A stretch of DNA of 64,000 nt, from the NCBI RefSeq assembly GCF_963678635.1, contig NC_087067.1, positions 34,012,401 through 34,076,400 on the forward strand. Direction: 5' to 3'. The position numbers were made by a program, and so were the translations under genes. Positions 37,134 to 50,718 of this stretch are shown piece by piece (positions within the stretch are counted from its first letter, which is position 1; every line of letters starts with the position of its first letter). The stretch is from Symsagittifera roscoffensis. Lineage: Eukaryota; Xenacoelomorpha; Acoela; Convolutidae. Under the pieces are notes generated by a model, which saw nothing but the letters and a program-made list of their open reading frames with translations, made no database searches and was not told the DNA's origin.

Positions 37134-37820
37134 TAAAAGTTAGCTTTTAGGCCAATTTTCGTCCAAAATGGCCGAAATTCGGGTCCCCCCAAATTTTCAA
37201 CTGATGATTACTCCACGTACACTTAAGCTACAAACGTCGTTTTGGGCTCGTTGGAATCGTCCTGAGCTATAATTTATGAAACAAGATGAAAAAAATGATG
37301 TTTCAACGAAAAAAACCAAAAATTTTGAAAATTTCATTTTTTGCACCACGCTCGATTAGGCTTAACTTTTTGGCATCACCGAGATTTCAAAAGCTTATAA
37401 CTTTGTGTTGGACCGACGAAATTGGTTCATTTTCTCAGTCCCCCAAGATTTGACCATGATCTTATGATCCAAATAATAAAATTTGAAAATTTTAAAATTT
37501 TTGGGCAAGTTATGGCCGTTCGCGCAATTCACCAGGCTCGATTGGGCTTAACTTTTTGACATCACCGAAATTCAAAAGGCTATAACTCAAAGACCCCAAA
37601 AGTTATCTCCAATATTTTTGGCCTATCAGCAGCTGATTGTACACAAAATTGATACTGCAAAAGAAATTTTTCGGTTTTCTGTTGTTTTGACCAAAATTTG
37701 ACCCATTGAAAATTTTTGCACCACGCTCGATTAGGCTTAACTTTTTGACATCACCGAACTTTAAACAGCAATAACTCTTAGCGTATAAAAGTAAAAGAGA
37801 TACTTTTGCTTTAAATAAAA

Positions 37821-37938
37821 GCCTACAACACCTGGTGTTCCCAGGCGGTCTCCCATCCAAGTACTAACCAGGCCCAATGTTGCTTAACTTCGGTGATCGG
37901 ACGAGAACCGGTGCATTCAACATGGTATGGTCGTAGGC
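37821..37938 (-). rRNA. 5S ribosomal RNA gene, copy 30
   Basis: 3'-side spacer has the 65-bp deletion (junction after 37132); 5'-side spacer is full length with G at the G/A site. Confidence 0.98.
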
Positions 37939-39098
37939 ATTTGAGTTACTCCGCTTTCACTTATATCCTTACTAGCATATGTCTATGTACATTAGTTTTA
38001 AAACACTCGCCCTCGCGCGAGAGTAAAAATATGCTCTTATACCATGTAAAATTTTGCACGCTCACGTTATAATTTATGCATTTCAAACAAAATTTTGAAA
38101 ATTGACATTGTTTGGAATTTTTTTGGCCCAATGTGTTAAATGGCCAAATCGGCTGGTCAAAACCTATGGAGCGTGTACAAGGTGCCTTGAATGACCATTT
38201 ATGGCATGATAGCCGCACATTCACTGTAAGTGGCATATGAATGGATACCAGCCAGGATACTGTCAGTTGCTTTTAGCCTAATTGTTGTGATAAACTTATT
38301 AAATAGGTAAGTATTCAAATCTATTTGATAAGTTTTCTTTGAATGCACTCTGCGACAGCGGAGGGCAGCCCAATTCTCTTAAAAAATGCAAGAAAAAAAA
38401 TTGCACTAACTTAAAAGTTAGCTTTTAGGCCAATTTTCGTCCAAAATGGCCGAAATTCGGGTCCCCCCAAATTTTCAACTGATGATTACTCCACGTACAC
38501 TTAAGCTACAAACGTCGTTTTGGGCTCGTTGGAATCGTCCTGAGCTATAATTTATGAAACAAGATGAAAAAAATGATGTTTCAACGAAAAAAACCAAAAA
38601 TTTTGAAAATTTCATTTTTTGCACCACGCTCGATTAGGCTTAACTTTTTGGCATCACCGAGATTTCAAAAGCTTATAACTTTGTGTTGGACCGACGAAAT
38701 TGGTTCATTTTCTCAGTCCCCCAAGATTTGACCATGATCTTATGATCCAAATAATAAAATTTGAAAATTTTAAAATTTTTGGGCAAGTTATGGCCGTTCG
38801 CGCAATTCACCAGGCTCGATTGGGCTTAACTTTTTGACATCACCGAAATTCAAAAGGCTATAACTCAAAGACCCCAAAAGTTATCTCCAATATTTTTGGC
38901 CTATCAGCAGCTGATTGTACACAAAATTGATACTGCAAAAGAAATTTTTCGGTTTTCTGTTGTTTTGACCAAAATTTGACCCATTGAAAATTTTTGCACC
39001 ACGCTCGATTAGGCTTAACTTTTTGACATCACCGAACTTTAAACAGCAATAACTCTTAGCGTATAAAAGTAAAAGAGATACTTTTGCTTTAAATAAAA

Positions 39099-39216
39099 GC
39101 CTACAACACCTGGTGTTCCCAGGCGGTCTCCCATCCAAGTACTAACCAGGCCCAATGTTGCTTAACTTCGGTGATCGGACGAGAACCGGTGCATTCAACA
39201 TGGTATGGTCGTAGGC
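39099..39216 (-). rRNA. 5S ribosomal RNA gene, copy 31
   Basis: Standard length; 5'-side G/A site is G. Confidence 0.98.
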
Positions 39217-40376
39217 ATTTGAGTTACTCCGCTTTCACTTATATCCTTACTAGCATATGTCTATGTACATTAGTTTTAAAACACTCGCCCTCGCGCGAGA
39301 GTAAAAATATGCTCTTATACCATGTAAAATTTTGCACGCTCACGTTATAATTTATGCATTTCAAACAAAATTTTGAAAATTGACATTGTTTGGAATTTTT
39401 TTGGCCCAATGTGTTAAATGGCCAAATCGGCTGGTCAAAACCTATGGAGCGTGTACAAGGTGCCTTGAATGACCATTTATGGCATGATAGCCGCACATTC
39501 ACTGTAAGTGGCATATGAATGGATACCAGCCAGGATACTGTCAGTTGCTTTTAGCCTAATTGTTGTGATAAACTTATTAAATAGGTAAGTATTCAAATCT
39601 ATTTGATAAGTTTTCTTTGAATGCACTCTGCGACAGCGGAGGGCAGCCCAATTCTCTTAAAAAATGCAAGAAAAAAAATTGCACTAACTTAAAAGTTAGC
39701 TTTTAGGCCAATTTTCGTCCAAAATGGCCGAAATTCGGGTCCCCCCAAATTTTCAACTGATGATTACTCCACGTACACTTAAGCTACAAACGTCGTTTTG
39801 GGCTCGTTGGAATCGTCCTGAGCTATAATTTATGAAACAAGATGAAAAAAATGATGTTTCAACGAAAAAAACCAAAAATTTTGAAAATTTCATTTTTTGC
39901 ACCACGCTCGATTAGGCTTAACTTTTTGGCATCACCGAGATTTCAAAAGCTTATAACTTTGTGTTGGACCGACGAAATTGGTTCATTTTCTCAGTCCCCC
40001 AAGATTTGACCATGATCTTATGATCCAAATAATAAAATTTGAAAATTTTAAAATTTTTGGGCAAGTTATGGCCGTTCGCGCAATTCACCAGGCTCGATTG
40101 GGCTTAACTTTTTGACATCACCGAAATTCAAAAGGCTATAACTCAAAGACCCCAAAAGTTATCTCCAATATTTTTGGCCTATCAGCAGCTGATTGTACAC
40201 AAAATTGATACTGCAAAAGAAATTTTTCGGTTTTCTGTTGTTTTGACCAAAATTTGACCCATTGAAAATTTTTGCACCACGCTCGATTAGGCTTAACTTT
40301 TTGACATCACCGAACTTTAAACAGCAATAACTCTTAGCGTATAAAAGTAAAAGAGATACTTTTGCTTTAAATAAAA

Positions 40377-40494
40377 GCCTACAACACCTGGTGTTCCCAG
40401 GCGGTCTCCCATCCAAGTACTAACCAGGCCCAATGTTGCTTAACTTCGGTGATCGGACGAGAACCGGTGCATTCAACATGGTATGGTCGTAGGC
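40377..40494 (-). rRNA. 5S ribosomal RNA gene, copy 32
   Basis: Standard length; 5'-side G/A site is G. Confidence 0.98.
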
Positions 40495-41654
40495 ATTTGA
40501 GTTACTCCGCTTTCACTTATATCCTTACTAGCATATGTCTATGTACATTAGTTTTAAAACACTCGCCCTCGCGCGAGAGTAAAAATATGCTCTTATACCA
40601 TGTAAAATTTTGCACGCTCACGTTATAATTTATGCATTTCAAACAAAATTTTGAAAATTGACATTGTTTGGAATTTTTTTGGCCCAATGTGTTAAATGGC
40701 CAAATCGGCTGGTCAAAACCTATGGAGCGTGTACAAGGTGCCTTGAATGACCATTTATGGCATGATAGCCGCACATTCACTGTAAGTGGCATATGAATGG
40801 ATACCAGCCAGGATACTGTCAGTTGCTTTTAGCCTAATTGTTGTGATAAACTTATTAAATAGGTAAGTATTCAAATCTATTTGATAAGTTTTCTTTGAAT
40901 GCACTCTGCGACAGCGGAGGGCAGCCCAATTCTCTTAAAAAATGCAAGAAAAAAAATTGCACTAACTTAAAAGTTAGCTTTTAGGCCAATTTTCGTCCAA
41001 AATGGCCGAAATTCGGGTCCCCCCAAATTTTCAACTGATGATTACTCCACGTACACTTAAGCTACAAACGTCGTTTTGGGCTCGTTGGAATCGTCCTGAG
41101 CTATAATTTATGAAACAAGATGAAAAAAATGATGTTTCAACGAAAAAAACCAAAAATTTTGAAAATTTCATTTTTTGCACCACGCTCGATTAGGCTTAAC
41201 TTTTTGGCATCACCGAGATTTCAAAAGCTTATAACTTTGTGTTGGACCGACGAAATTGGTTCATTTTCTCAGTCCCCCAAGATTTGACCATGATCTTATG
41301 ATCCAAATAATAAAATTTGAAAATTTTAAAATTTTTGGGCAAGTTATGGCCGTTCGCGCAATTCACCAGGCTCGATTGGGCTTAACTTTTTGACATCACC
41401 GAAATTCAAAAGGCTATAACTCAAAGACCCCAAAAGTTATCTCCAATATTTTTGGCCTATCAGCAGCTGATTGTACACAAAATTGATACTGCAAAAGAAA
41501 TTTTTCGGTTTTCTGTTGTTTTGACCAAAATTTGACCCATTGAAAATTTTTGCACCACGCTCGATTAGGCTTAACTTTTTGACATCACCGAACTTTAAAC
41601 AGCAATAACTCTTAGCGTATAAAAGTAAAAGAGATACTTTTGCTTTAAATAAAA

Positions 41655-41772
41655 GCCTACAACACCTGGTGTTCCCAGGCGGTCTCCCATCCAAGTACTA
41701 ACCAGGCCCAATGTTGCTTATCTTCGGTGATCGGACGAGAACCGGTGCATTCAACATGGTATGGTCGTAGGC
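41655..41772 (-). rRNA. 5S ribosomal RNA gene, copy 33 (box A variant)
   Basis: The only copy in which I see a change inside the gene: plus-strand T instead of A at 41721, i.e. U-to-A at RNA nt 52, turning GAAGTTAAGC into GAAGATAAGC. Nt 52 lies in box A of the internal control region and is part of the mature RNA, so it could affect both transcription and structure. Everything else, including terminator and GATATAA box, is standard. It may be a minor 5S variant, an incipient pseudogene or a sequencing error. Confidence 0.93.
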
Positions 41773-42932
41773 ATTTGAGTTACTCCGCTTTCACTTATAT
41801 CCTTACTAGCATATGTCTATGTACATTAGTTTTAAAACACTCGCCCTCGCGCGAGAGTAAAAATATGCTCTTATACCATGTAAAATTTTGCACGCTCACG
41901 TTATAATTTATGCATTTCAAACAAAATTTTGAAAATTGACATTGTTTGGAATTTTTTTGGCCCAATGTGTTAAATGGCCAAATCGGCTGGTCAAAACCTA
42001 TGGAGCGTGTACAAGGTGCCTTGAATGACCATTTATGGCATGATAGCCGCACATTCACTGTAAGTGGCATATGAATGGATACCAGCCAGGATACTGTCAG
42101 TTGCTTTTAGCCTAATTGTTGTGATAAACTTATTAAATAGGTAAGTATTCAAATCTATTTGATAAGTTTTCTTTGAATGCACTCTGCGACAGCGGAGGGC
42201 AGCCCAATTCTCTTAAAAAATGCAAGAAAAAAAATTGCACTAACTTAAAAGTTAGCTTTTAGGCCAATTTTCGTCCAAAATGGCCGAAATTCGGGTCCCC
42301 CCAAATTTTCAACTGATGATTACTCCACGTACACTTAAGCTACAAACGTCGTTTTGGGCTCGTTGGAATCGTCCTGAGCTATAATTTATGAAACAAGATG
42401 AAAAAAATGATGTTTCAACGAAAAAAACCAAAAATTTTGAAAATTTCATTTTTTGCACCACGCTCGATTAGGCTTAACTTTTTGGCATCACCGAGATTTC
42501 AAAAGCTTATAACTTTGTGTTGGACCGACGAAATTGGTTCATTTTCTCAGTCCCCCAAGATTTGACCATGATCTTATGATCCAAATAATAAAATTTGAAA
42601 ATTTTAAAATTTTTGGGCAAGTTATGGCCGTTCGCGCAATTCACCAGGCTCGATTGGGCTTAACTTTTTGACATCACCGAAATTCAAAAGGCTATAACTC
42701 AAAGACCCCAAAAGTTATCTCCAATATTTTTGGCCTATCAGCAGCTGATTGTACACAAAATTGATACTGCAAAAGAAATTTTTCGGTTTTCTGTTGTTTT
42801 GACCAAAATTTGACCCATTGAAAATTTTTGCACCACGCTCGATTAGGCTTAACTTTTTGACATCACCGAACTTTAAACAGCAATAACTCTTAGCGTATAA
42901 AAGTAAAAGAGATACTTTTGCTTTAAATAAAA

Positions 42933-43050
42933 GCCTACAACACCTGGTGTTCCCAGGCGGTCTCCCATCCAAGTACTAACCAGGCCCAATGTTGCTTAAC
43001 TTCGGTGATCGGACGAGAACCGGTGCATTCAACATGGTATGGTCGTAGGC
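42933..43050 (-). rRNA. 5S ribosomal RNA gene, copy 34
   Basis: Standard length; box A as in copy 1; 5'-side G/A site is G. Confidence 0.98.
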
Positions 43051-44210
43051 ATTTGAGTTACTCCGCTTTCACTTATATCCTTACTAGCATATGTCTATGT
43101 ACATTAGTTTTAAAACACTCGCCCTCGCGCGAGAGTAAAAATATGCTCTTATACCATGTAAAATTTTGCACGCTCACGTTATAATTTATGCATTTCAAAC
43201 AAAATTTTGAAAATTGACATTGTTTGGAATTTTTTTGGCCCAATGTGTTAAATGGCCAAATCGGCTGGTCAAAACCTATGGAGCGTGTACAAGGTGCCTT
43301 GAATGACCATTTATGGCATGATAGCCGCACATTCACTGTAAGTGGCATATGAATGGATACCAGCCAGGATACTGTCAGTTGCTTTTAGCCTAATTGTTGT
43401 GATAAACTTATTAAATAGGTAAGTATTCAAATCTATTTGATAAGTTTTCTTTGAATGCACTCTGCGACAGCGGAGGGCAGCCCAATTCTCTTAAAAAATG
43501 CAAGAAAAAAAATTGCACTAACTTAAAAGTTAGCTTTTAGGCCAATTTTCGTCCAAAATGGCCGAAATTCGGGTCCCCCCAAATTTTCAACTGATGATTA
43601 CTCCACGTACACTTAAGCTACAAACGTCGTTTTGGGCTCGTTGGAATCGTCCTGAGCTATAATTTATGAAACAAGATGAAAAAAATGATGTTTCAACGAA
43701 AAAAACCAAAAATTTTGAAAATTTCATTTTTTGCACCACGCTCGATTAGGCTTAACTTTTTGGCATCACCGAGATTTCAAAAGCTTATAACTTTGTGTTG
43801 GACCGACGAAATTGGTTCATTTTCTCAGTCCCCCAAGATTTGACCATGATCTTATGATCCAAATAATAAAATTTGAAAATTTTAAAATTTTTGGGCAAGT
43901 TATGGCCGTTCGCGCAATTCACCAGGCTCGATTGGGCTTAACTTTTTGACATCACCGAAATTCAAAAGGCTATAACTCAAAGACCCCAAAAGTTATCTCC
44001 AATATTTTTGGCCTATCAGCAGCTGATTGTACACAAAATTGATACTGCAAAAGAAATTTTTCGGTTTTCTGTTGTTTTGACCAAAATTTGACCCATTGAA
44101 AATTTTTGCACCACGCTCGATTAGGCTTAACTTTTTGACATCACCGAACTTTAAACAGCAATAACTCTTAGCGTATAAAAGTAAAAGAGATACTTTTGCT
44201 TTAAATAAAA

Positions 44211-44328
44211 GCCTACAACACCTGGTGTTCCCAGGCGGTCTCCCATCCAAGTACTAACCAGGCCCAATGTTGCTTAACTTCGGTGATCGGACGAGAACCG
44301 GTGCATTCAACATGGTATGGTCGTAGGC
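44211..44328 (-). rRNA. 5S ribosomal RNA gene, copy 35
   Basis: Standard length; 5'-side G/A site is G, the last of the run of nine. Confidence 0.98.
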
Positions 44329-45488
44329 ATTTGAGTTACTCCGCTTTCACTTATATCCTTACTAGCATATGTCTATGTACATTAGTTTTAAAACACTCGC
44401 CCTCGCGCGAGAGTAAAAATATGCTCTTATACCATGTAAAATTTTGCACGCTCACGTTATAATTTATGCATTTCAAACAAAATTTTGAAAATTGACATTG
44501 TTTGGAATTTTTTTGGCCCAATGTGTTAAATGGCCAAATCGGCTGGTCAAAACCTATGGAGCGTGTACAAGGTGCCTTGAATGACCATTTATGGCATGAT
44601 AGCCGCACATTCACTGTAAGTGGCATATGAATGGATACCAGCCAGGATACTGTCAGTTGCTTTTAGCCTAATTGTTGTGATAAACTTATTAAATAGGTAA
44701 GTATTCAAATCTATTTGATAAGTTTTCTTTGAATGCACTCTGCGACAGCGGAGGGCAGCCCAATTCTCTTAAAAAATGCAAGAAAAAAAATTGCACTAAC
44801 TTAAAAGTTAGCTTTTAGGCCAATTTTCGTCCAAAATGGCCGAAATTCGGGTCCCCCCAAATTTTCAACTGATGATTACTCCACGTACACTTAAGCTACA
44901 AACGTCGTTTTGGGCTCGTTGGAATCGTCCTGAGCTATAATTTATGAAACAAGATGAAAAAAATGATGTTTCAACGAAAAAAACCAAAAATTTTGAAAAT
45001 TTCATTTTTTGCACCACGCTCGATTAGGCTTAACTTTTTGGCATCACCGAGATTTCAAAAGCTTATAACTTTGTGTTGGACCGACGAAATTGGTTCATTT
45101 TCTCAGTCCCCCAAGATTTGACCATGATCTTATGATCCAAATAATAAAATTTGAAAATTTTAAAATTTTTGGGCAAGTTATGGCCGTTCGCGCAATTCAC
45201 CAGGCTCGATTGGGCTTAACTTTTTGACATCACCGAAATTCAAAAGGCTATAACTCAAAGACCCCAAAAGTTATCTCCAATATTTTTGGCCTATCAGCAG
45301 CTGATTGTACACAAAATTGATACTGCAAAAGAAATTTTTCGGTTTTCTGTTGTTTTGACCAAAATTTGACCCATTGAAAATTTTTGCACCACGCTCGATT
45401 AGGCTTAACTTTTTGACATCACCGAACTTTAAACAGCAATAACTCTTAGCGTATAAAAGTAAAAGAGATACTTTTGCTTTAAATAAAA

Positions 45489-45606
45489 GCCTACAACACC
45501 TGGTGTTCCCAGGCGGTCTCCCATCCAAGTACTAACCAGGCCCAATGTTGCTTAACTTCGGTGATCGGACGAGAACCGGTGCATTCAACATGGTATGGTC
45601 GTAGGC
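45489..45606 (-). rRNA. 5S ribosomal RNA gene, copy 36
   Basis: Standard length; 5'-side G/A site is A. Confidence 0.98.
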
Positions 45607-46766
45607 ATTTGAGTTACTCCGCTTTCACTTATATCCTTACTAGCATATGTCTATGTACATTAGTTTTAAAACACTCGCCCTCGCGCGAGAGTAAAAATAT
45701 GCTCTTATACCATGTAAAATTTTGCACGCTCACGTTATAATTTATGCATTTCAAACAAAATTTTGAAAATTGACATTGTTTGGAATTTTTTTGACCCAAT
45801 GTGTTAAATGGCCAAATCGGCTGGTCAAAACCTATGGAGCGTGTACAAGGTGCCTTGAATGACCATTTATGGCATGATAGCCGCACATTCACTGTAAGTG
45901 GCATATGAATGGATACCAGCCAGGATACTGTCAGTTGCTTTTAGCCTAATTGTTGTGATAAACTTATTAAATAGGTAAGTATTCAAATCTATTTGATAAG
46001 TTTTCTTTGAATGCACTCTGCGACAGCGGAGGGCAGCCCAATTCTCTTAAAAAATGCAAGAAAAAAAATTGCACTAACTTAAAAGTTAGCTTTTAGGCCA
46101 ATTTTCGTCCAAAATGGCCGAAATTCGGGTCCCCCCAAATTTTCAACTGATGATTACTCCACGTACACTTAAGCTACAAACGTCGTTTTGGGCTCGTTGG
46201 AATCGTCCTGAGCTATAATTTATGAAACAAGATGAAAAAAATGATGTTTCAACGAAAAAAACCAAAAATTTTGAAAATTTCATTTTTTGCACCACGCTCG
46301 ATTAGGCTTAACTTTTTGGCATCACCGAGATTTCAAAAGCTTATAACTTTGTGTTGGACCGACGAAATTGGTTCATTTTCTCAGTCCCCCAAGATTTGAC
46401 CATGATCTTATGATCCAAATAATAAAATTTGAAAATTTTAAAATTTTTGGGCAAGTTATGGCCGTTCGCGCAATTCACCAGGCTCGATTGGGCTTAACTT
46501 TTTGACATCACCGAAATTCAAAAGGCTATAACTCAAAGACCCCAAAAGTTATCTCCAATATTTTTGGCCTATCAGCAGCTGATTGTACACAAAATTGATA
46601 CTGCAAAAGAAATTTTTCGGTTTTCTGTTGTTTTGACCAAAATTTGACCCATTGAAAATTTTTGCACCACGCTCGATTAGGCTTAACTTTTTGACATCAC
46701 CGAACTTTAAACAGCAATAACTCTTAGCGTATAAAAGTAAAAGAGATACTTTTGCTTTAAATAAAA

Positions 46767-46884
46767 GCCTACAACACCTGGTGTTCCCAGGCGGTCTCCC
46801 ATCCAAGTACTAACCAGGCCCAATGTTGCTTAACTTCGGTGATCGGACGAGAACCGGTGCATTCAACATGGTATGGTCGTAGGC
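46767..46884 (-). rRNA. 5S ribosomal RNA gene, copy 37
   Basis: Standard length; 5'-side G/A site is A. Confidence 0.98.
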
Positions 46885-48044
46885 ATTTGAGTTACTCCGC
46901 TTTCACTTATATCCTTACTAGCATATGTCTATGTACATTAGTTTTAAAACACTCGCCCTCGCGCGAGAGTAAAAATATGCTCTTATACCATGTAAAATTT
47001 TGCACGCTCACGTTATAATTTATGCATTTCAAACAAAATTTTGAAAATTGACATTGTTTGGAATTTTTTTGACCCAATGTGTTAAATGGCCAAATCGGCT
47101 GGTCAAAACCTATGGAGCGTGTACAAGGTGCCTTGAATGACCATTTATGGCATGATAGCCGCACATTCACTGTAAGTGGCATATGAATGGATACCAGCCA
47201 GGATACTGTCAGTTGCTTTTAGCCTAATTGTTGTGATAAACTTATTAAATAGGTAAGTATTCAAATCTATTTGATAAGTTTTCTTTGAATGCACTCTGCG
47301 ACAGCGGAGGGCAGCCCAATTCTCTTAAAAAATGCAAGAAAAAAAATTGCACTAACTTAAAAGTTAGCTTTTAGGCCAATTTTCGTCCAAAATGGCCGAA
47401 ATTCGGGTCCCCCCAAATTTTCAACTGATGATTACTCCACGTACACTTAAGCTACAAACGTCGTTTTGGGCTCGTTGGAATCGTCCTGAGCTATAATTTA
47501 TGAAACAAGATGAAAAAAATGATGTTTCAACGAAAAAAACCAAAAATTTTGAAAATTTCATTTTTTGCACCACGCTCGATTAGGCTTAACTTTTTGGCAT
47601 CACCGAGATTTCAAAAGCTTATAACTTTGTGTTGGACCGACGAAATTGGTTCATTTTCTCAGTCCCCCAAGATTTGACCATGATCTTATGATCCAAATAA
47701 TAAAATTTGAAAATTTTAAAATTTTTGGGCAAGTTATGGCCGTTCGCGCAATTCACCAGGCTCGATTGGGCTTAACTTTTTGACATCACCGAAATTCAAA
47801 AGGCTATAACTCAAAGACCCCAAAAGTTATCTCCAATATTTTTGGCCTATCAGCAGCTGATTGTACACAAAATTGATACTGCAAAAGAAATTTTTCGGTT
47901 TTCTGTTGTTTTGACCAAAATTTGACCCATTGAAAATTTTTGCACCACGCTCGATTAGGCTTAACTTTTTGACATCACCGAACTTTAAACAGCAATAACT
48001 CTTAGCGTATAAAAGTAAAAGAGATACTTTTGCTTTAAATAAAA

Positions 48045-48162
48045 GCCTACAACACCTGGTGTTCCCAGGCGGTCTCCCATCCAAGTACTAACCAGGCCCA
48101 ATGTTGCTTAACTTCGGTGATCGGACGAGAACCGGTGCATTCAACATGGTATGGTCGTAGGC
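48045..48162 (-). rRNA. 5S ribosomal RNA gene, copy 38
   Basis: Standard length; 5'-side G/A site is A. Confidence 0.98.
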
Positions 48163-49322
48163 ATTTGAGTTACTCCGCTTTCACTTATATCCTTACTAGC
48201 ATATGTCTATGTACATTAGTTTTAAAACACTCGCCCTCGCGCGAGAGTAAAAATATGCTCTTATACCATGTAAAATTTTGCACGCTCACGTTATAATTTA
48301 TGCATTTCAAACAAAATTTTGAAAATTGACATTGTTTGGAATTTTTTTGACCCAATGTGTTAAATGGCCAAATCGGCTGGTCAAAACCTATGGAGCGTGT
48401 ACAAGGTGCCTTGAATGACCATTTATGGCATGATAGCCGCACATTCACTGTAAGTGGCATATGAATGGATACCAGCCAGGATACTGTCAGTTGCTTTTAG
48501 CCTAATTGTTGTGATAAACTTATTAAATAGGTAAGTATTCAAATCTATTTGATAAGTTTTCTTTGAATGCACTCTGCGACAGCGGAGGGCAGCCCAATTC
48601 TCTTAAAAAATGCAAGAAAAAAAATTGCACTAACTTAAAAGTTAGCTTTTAGGCCAATTTTCGTCCAAAATGGCCGAAATTCGGGTCCCCCCAAATTTTC
48701 AACTGATGATTACTCCACGTACACTTAAGCTACAAACGTCGTTTTGGGCTCGTTGGAATCGTCCTGAGCTATAATTTATGAAACAAGATGAAAAAAATGA
48801 TGTTTCAACGAAAAAAACCAAAAATTTTGAAAATTTCATTTTTTGCACCACGCTCGATTAGGCTTAACTTTTTGGCATCACCGAGATTTCAAAAGCTTAT
48901 AACTTTGTGTTGGACCGACGAAATTGGTTCATTTTCTCAGTCCCCCAAGATTTGACCATGATCTTATGATCCAAATAATAAAATTTGAAAATTTTAAAAT
49001 TTTTGGGCAAGTTATGGCCGTTCGCGCAATTCACCAGGCTCGATTGGGCTTAACTTTTTGACATCACCGAAATTCAAAAGGCTATAACTCAAAGACCCCA
49101 AAAGTTATCTCCAATATTTTTGGCCTATCAGCAGCTGATTGTACACAAAATTGATACTGCAAAAGAAATTTTTCGGTTTTCTGTTGTTTTGACCAAAATT
49201 TGACCCATTGAAAATTTTTGCACCACGCTCGATTAGGCTTAACTTTTTGACATCACCGAACTTTAAACAGCAATAACTCTTAGCGTATAAAAGTAAAAGA
49301 GATACTTTTGCTTTAAATAAAA

Positions 49323-49440
49323 GCCTACAACACCTGGTGTTCCCAGGCGGTCTCCCATCCAAGTACTAACCAGGCCCAATGTTGCTTAACTTCGGTGATC
49401 GGACGAGAACCGGTGCATTCAACATGGTATGGTCGTAGGC
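49323..49440 (-). rRNA. 5S ribosomal RNA gene, copy 39
   Basis: Standard length; 5'-side G/A site is G. Confidence 0.98.
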
Positions 49441-50600
49441 ATTTGAGTTACTCCGCTTTCACTTATATCCTTACTAGCATATGTCTATGTACATTAGTTT
49501 TAAAACACTCGCCCTCGCGCGAGAGTAAAAATATGCTCTTATACCATGTAAAATTTTGCACGCTCACGTTATAATTTATGCATTTCAAACAAAATTTTGA
49601 AAATTGACATTGTTTGGAATTTTTTTGGCCCAATGTGTTAAATGGCCAAATCGGCTGGTCAAAACCTATGGAGCGTGTACAAGGTGCCTTGAATGACCAT
49701 TTATGGCATGATAGCCGCACATTCACTGTAAGTGGCATATGAATGGATACCAGCCAGGATACTGTCAGTTGCTTTTAGCCTAATTGTTGTGATAAACTTA
49801 TTAAATAGGTAAGTATTCAAATCTATTTGATAAGTTTTCTTTGAATGCACTCTGCGACAGCGGAGGGCAGCCCAATTCTCTTAAAAAATGCAAGAAAAAA
49901 AATTGCACTAACTTAAAAGTTAGCTTTTAGGCCAATTTTCGTCCAAAATGGCCGAAATTCGGGTCCCCCCAAATTTTCAACTGATGATTACTCCACGTAC
50001 ACTTAAGCTACAAACGTCGTTTTGGGCTCGTTGGAATCGTCCTGAGCTATAATTTATGAAACAAGATGAAAAAAATGATGTTTCAACGAAAAAAACCAAA
50101 AATTTTGAAAATTTCATTTTTTGCACCACGCTCGATTAGGCTTAACTTTTTGGCATCACCGAGATTTCAAAAGCTTATAACTTTGTGTTGGACCGACGAA
50201 ATTGGTTCATTTTCTCAGTCCCCCAAGATTTGACCATGATCTTATGATCCAAATAATAAAATTTGAAAATTTTAAAATTTTTGGGCAAGTTATGGCCGTT
50301 CGCGCAATTCACCAGGCTCGATTGGGCTTAACTTTTTGACATCACCGAAATTCAAAAGGCTATAACTCAAAGACCCCAAAAGTTATCTCCAATATTTTTG
50401 GCCTATCAGCAGCTGATTGTACACAAAATTGATACTGCAAAAGAAATTTTTCGGTTTTCTGTTGTTTTGACCAAAATTTGACCCATTGAAAATTTTTGCA
50501 CCACGCTCGATTAGGCTTAACTTTTTGACATCACCGAACTTTAAACAGCAATAACTCTTAGCGTATAAAAGTAAAAGAGATACTTTTGCTTTAAATAAAA

Positions 50601-50718
50601 GCCTACAACACCTGGTGTTCCCAGGCGGTCTCCCATCCAAGTACTAACCAGGCCCAATGTTGCTTAACTTCGGTGATCGGACGAGAACCGGTGCATTCAA
50701 CATGGTATGGTCGTAGGC
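50601..50718 (-). rRNA. 5S ribosomal RNA gene, copy 40
   Basis: Standard length; 5'-side G/A site is G. The 5'-side spacer has the T-to-G change at 51191 shared only with 29595. Confidence 0.98.
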
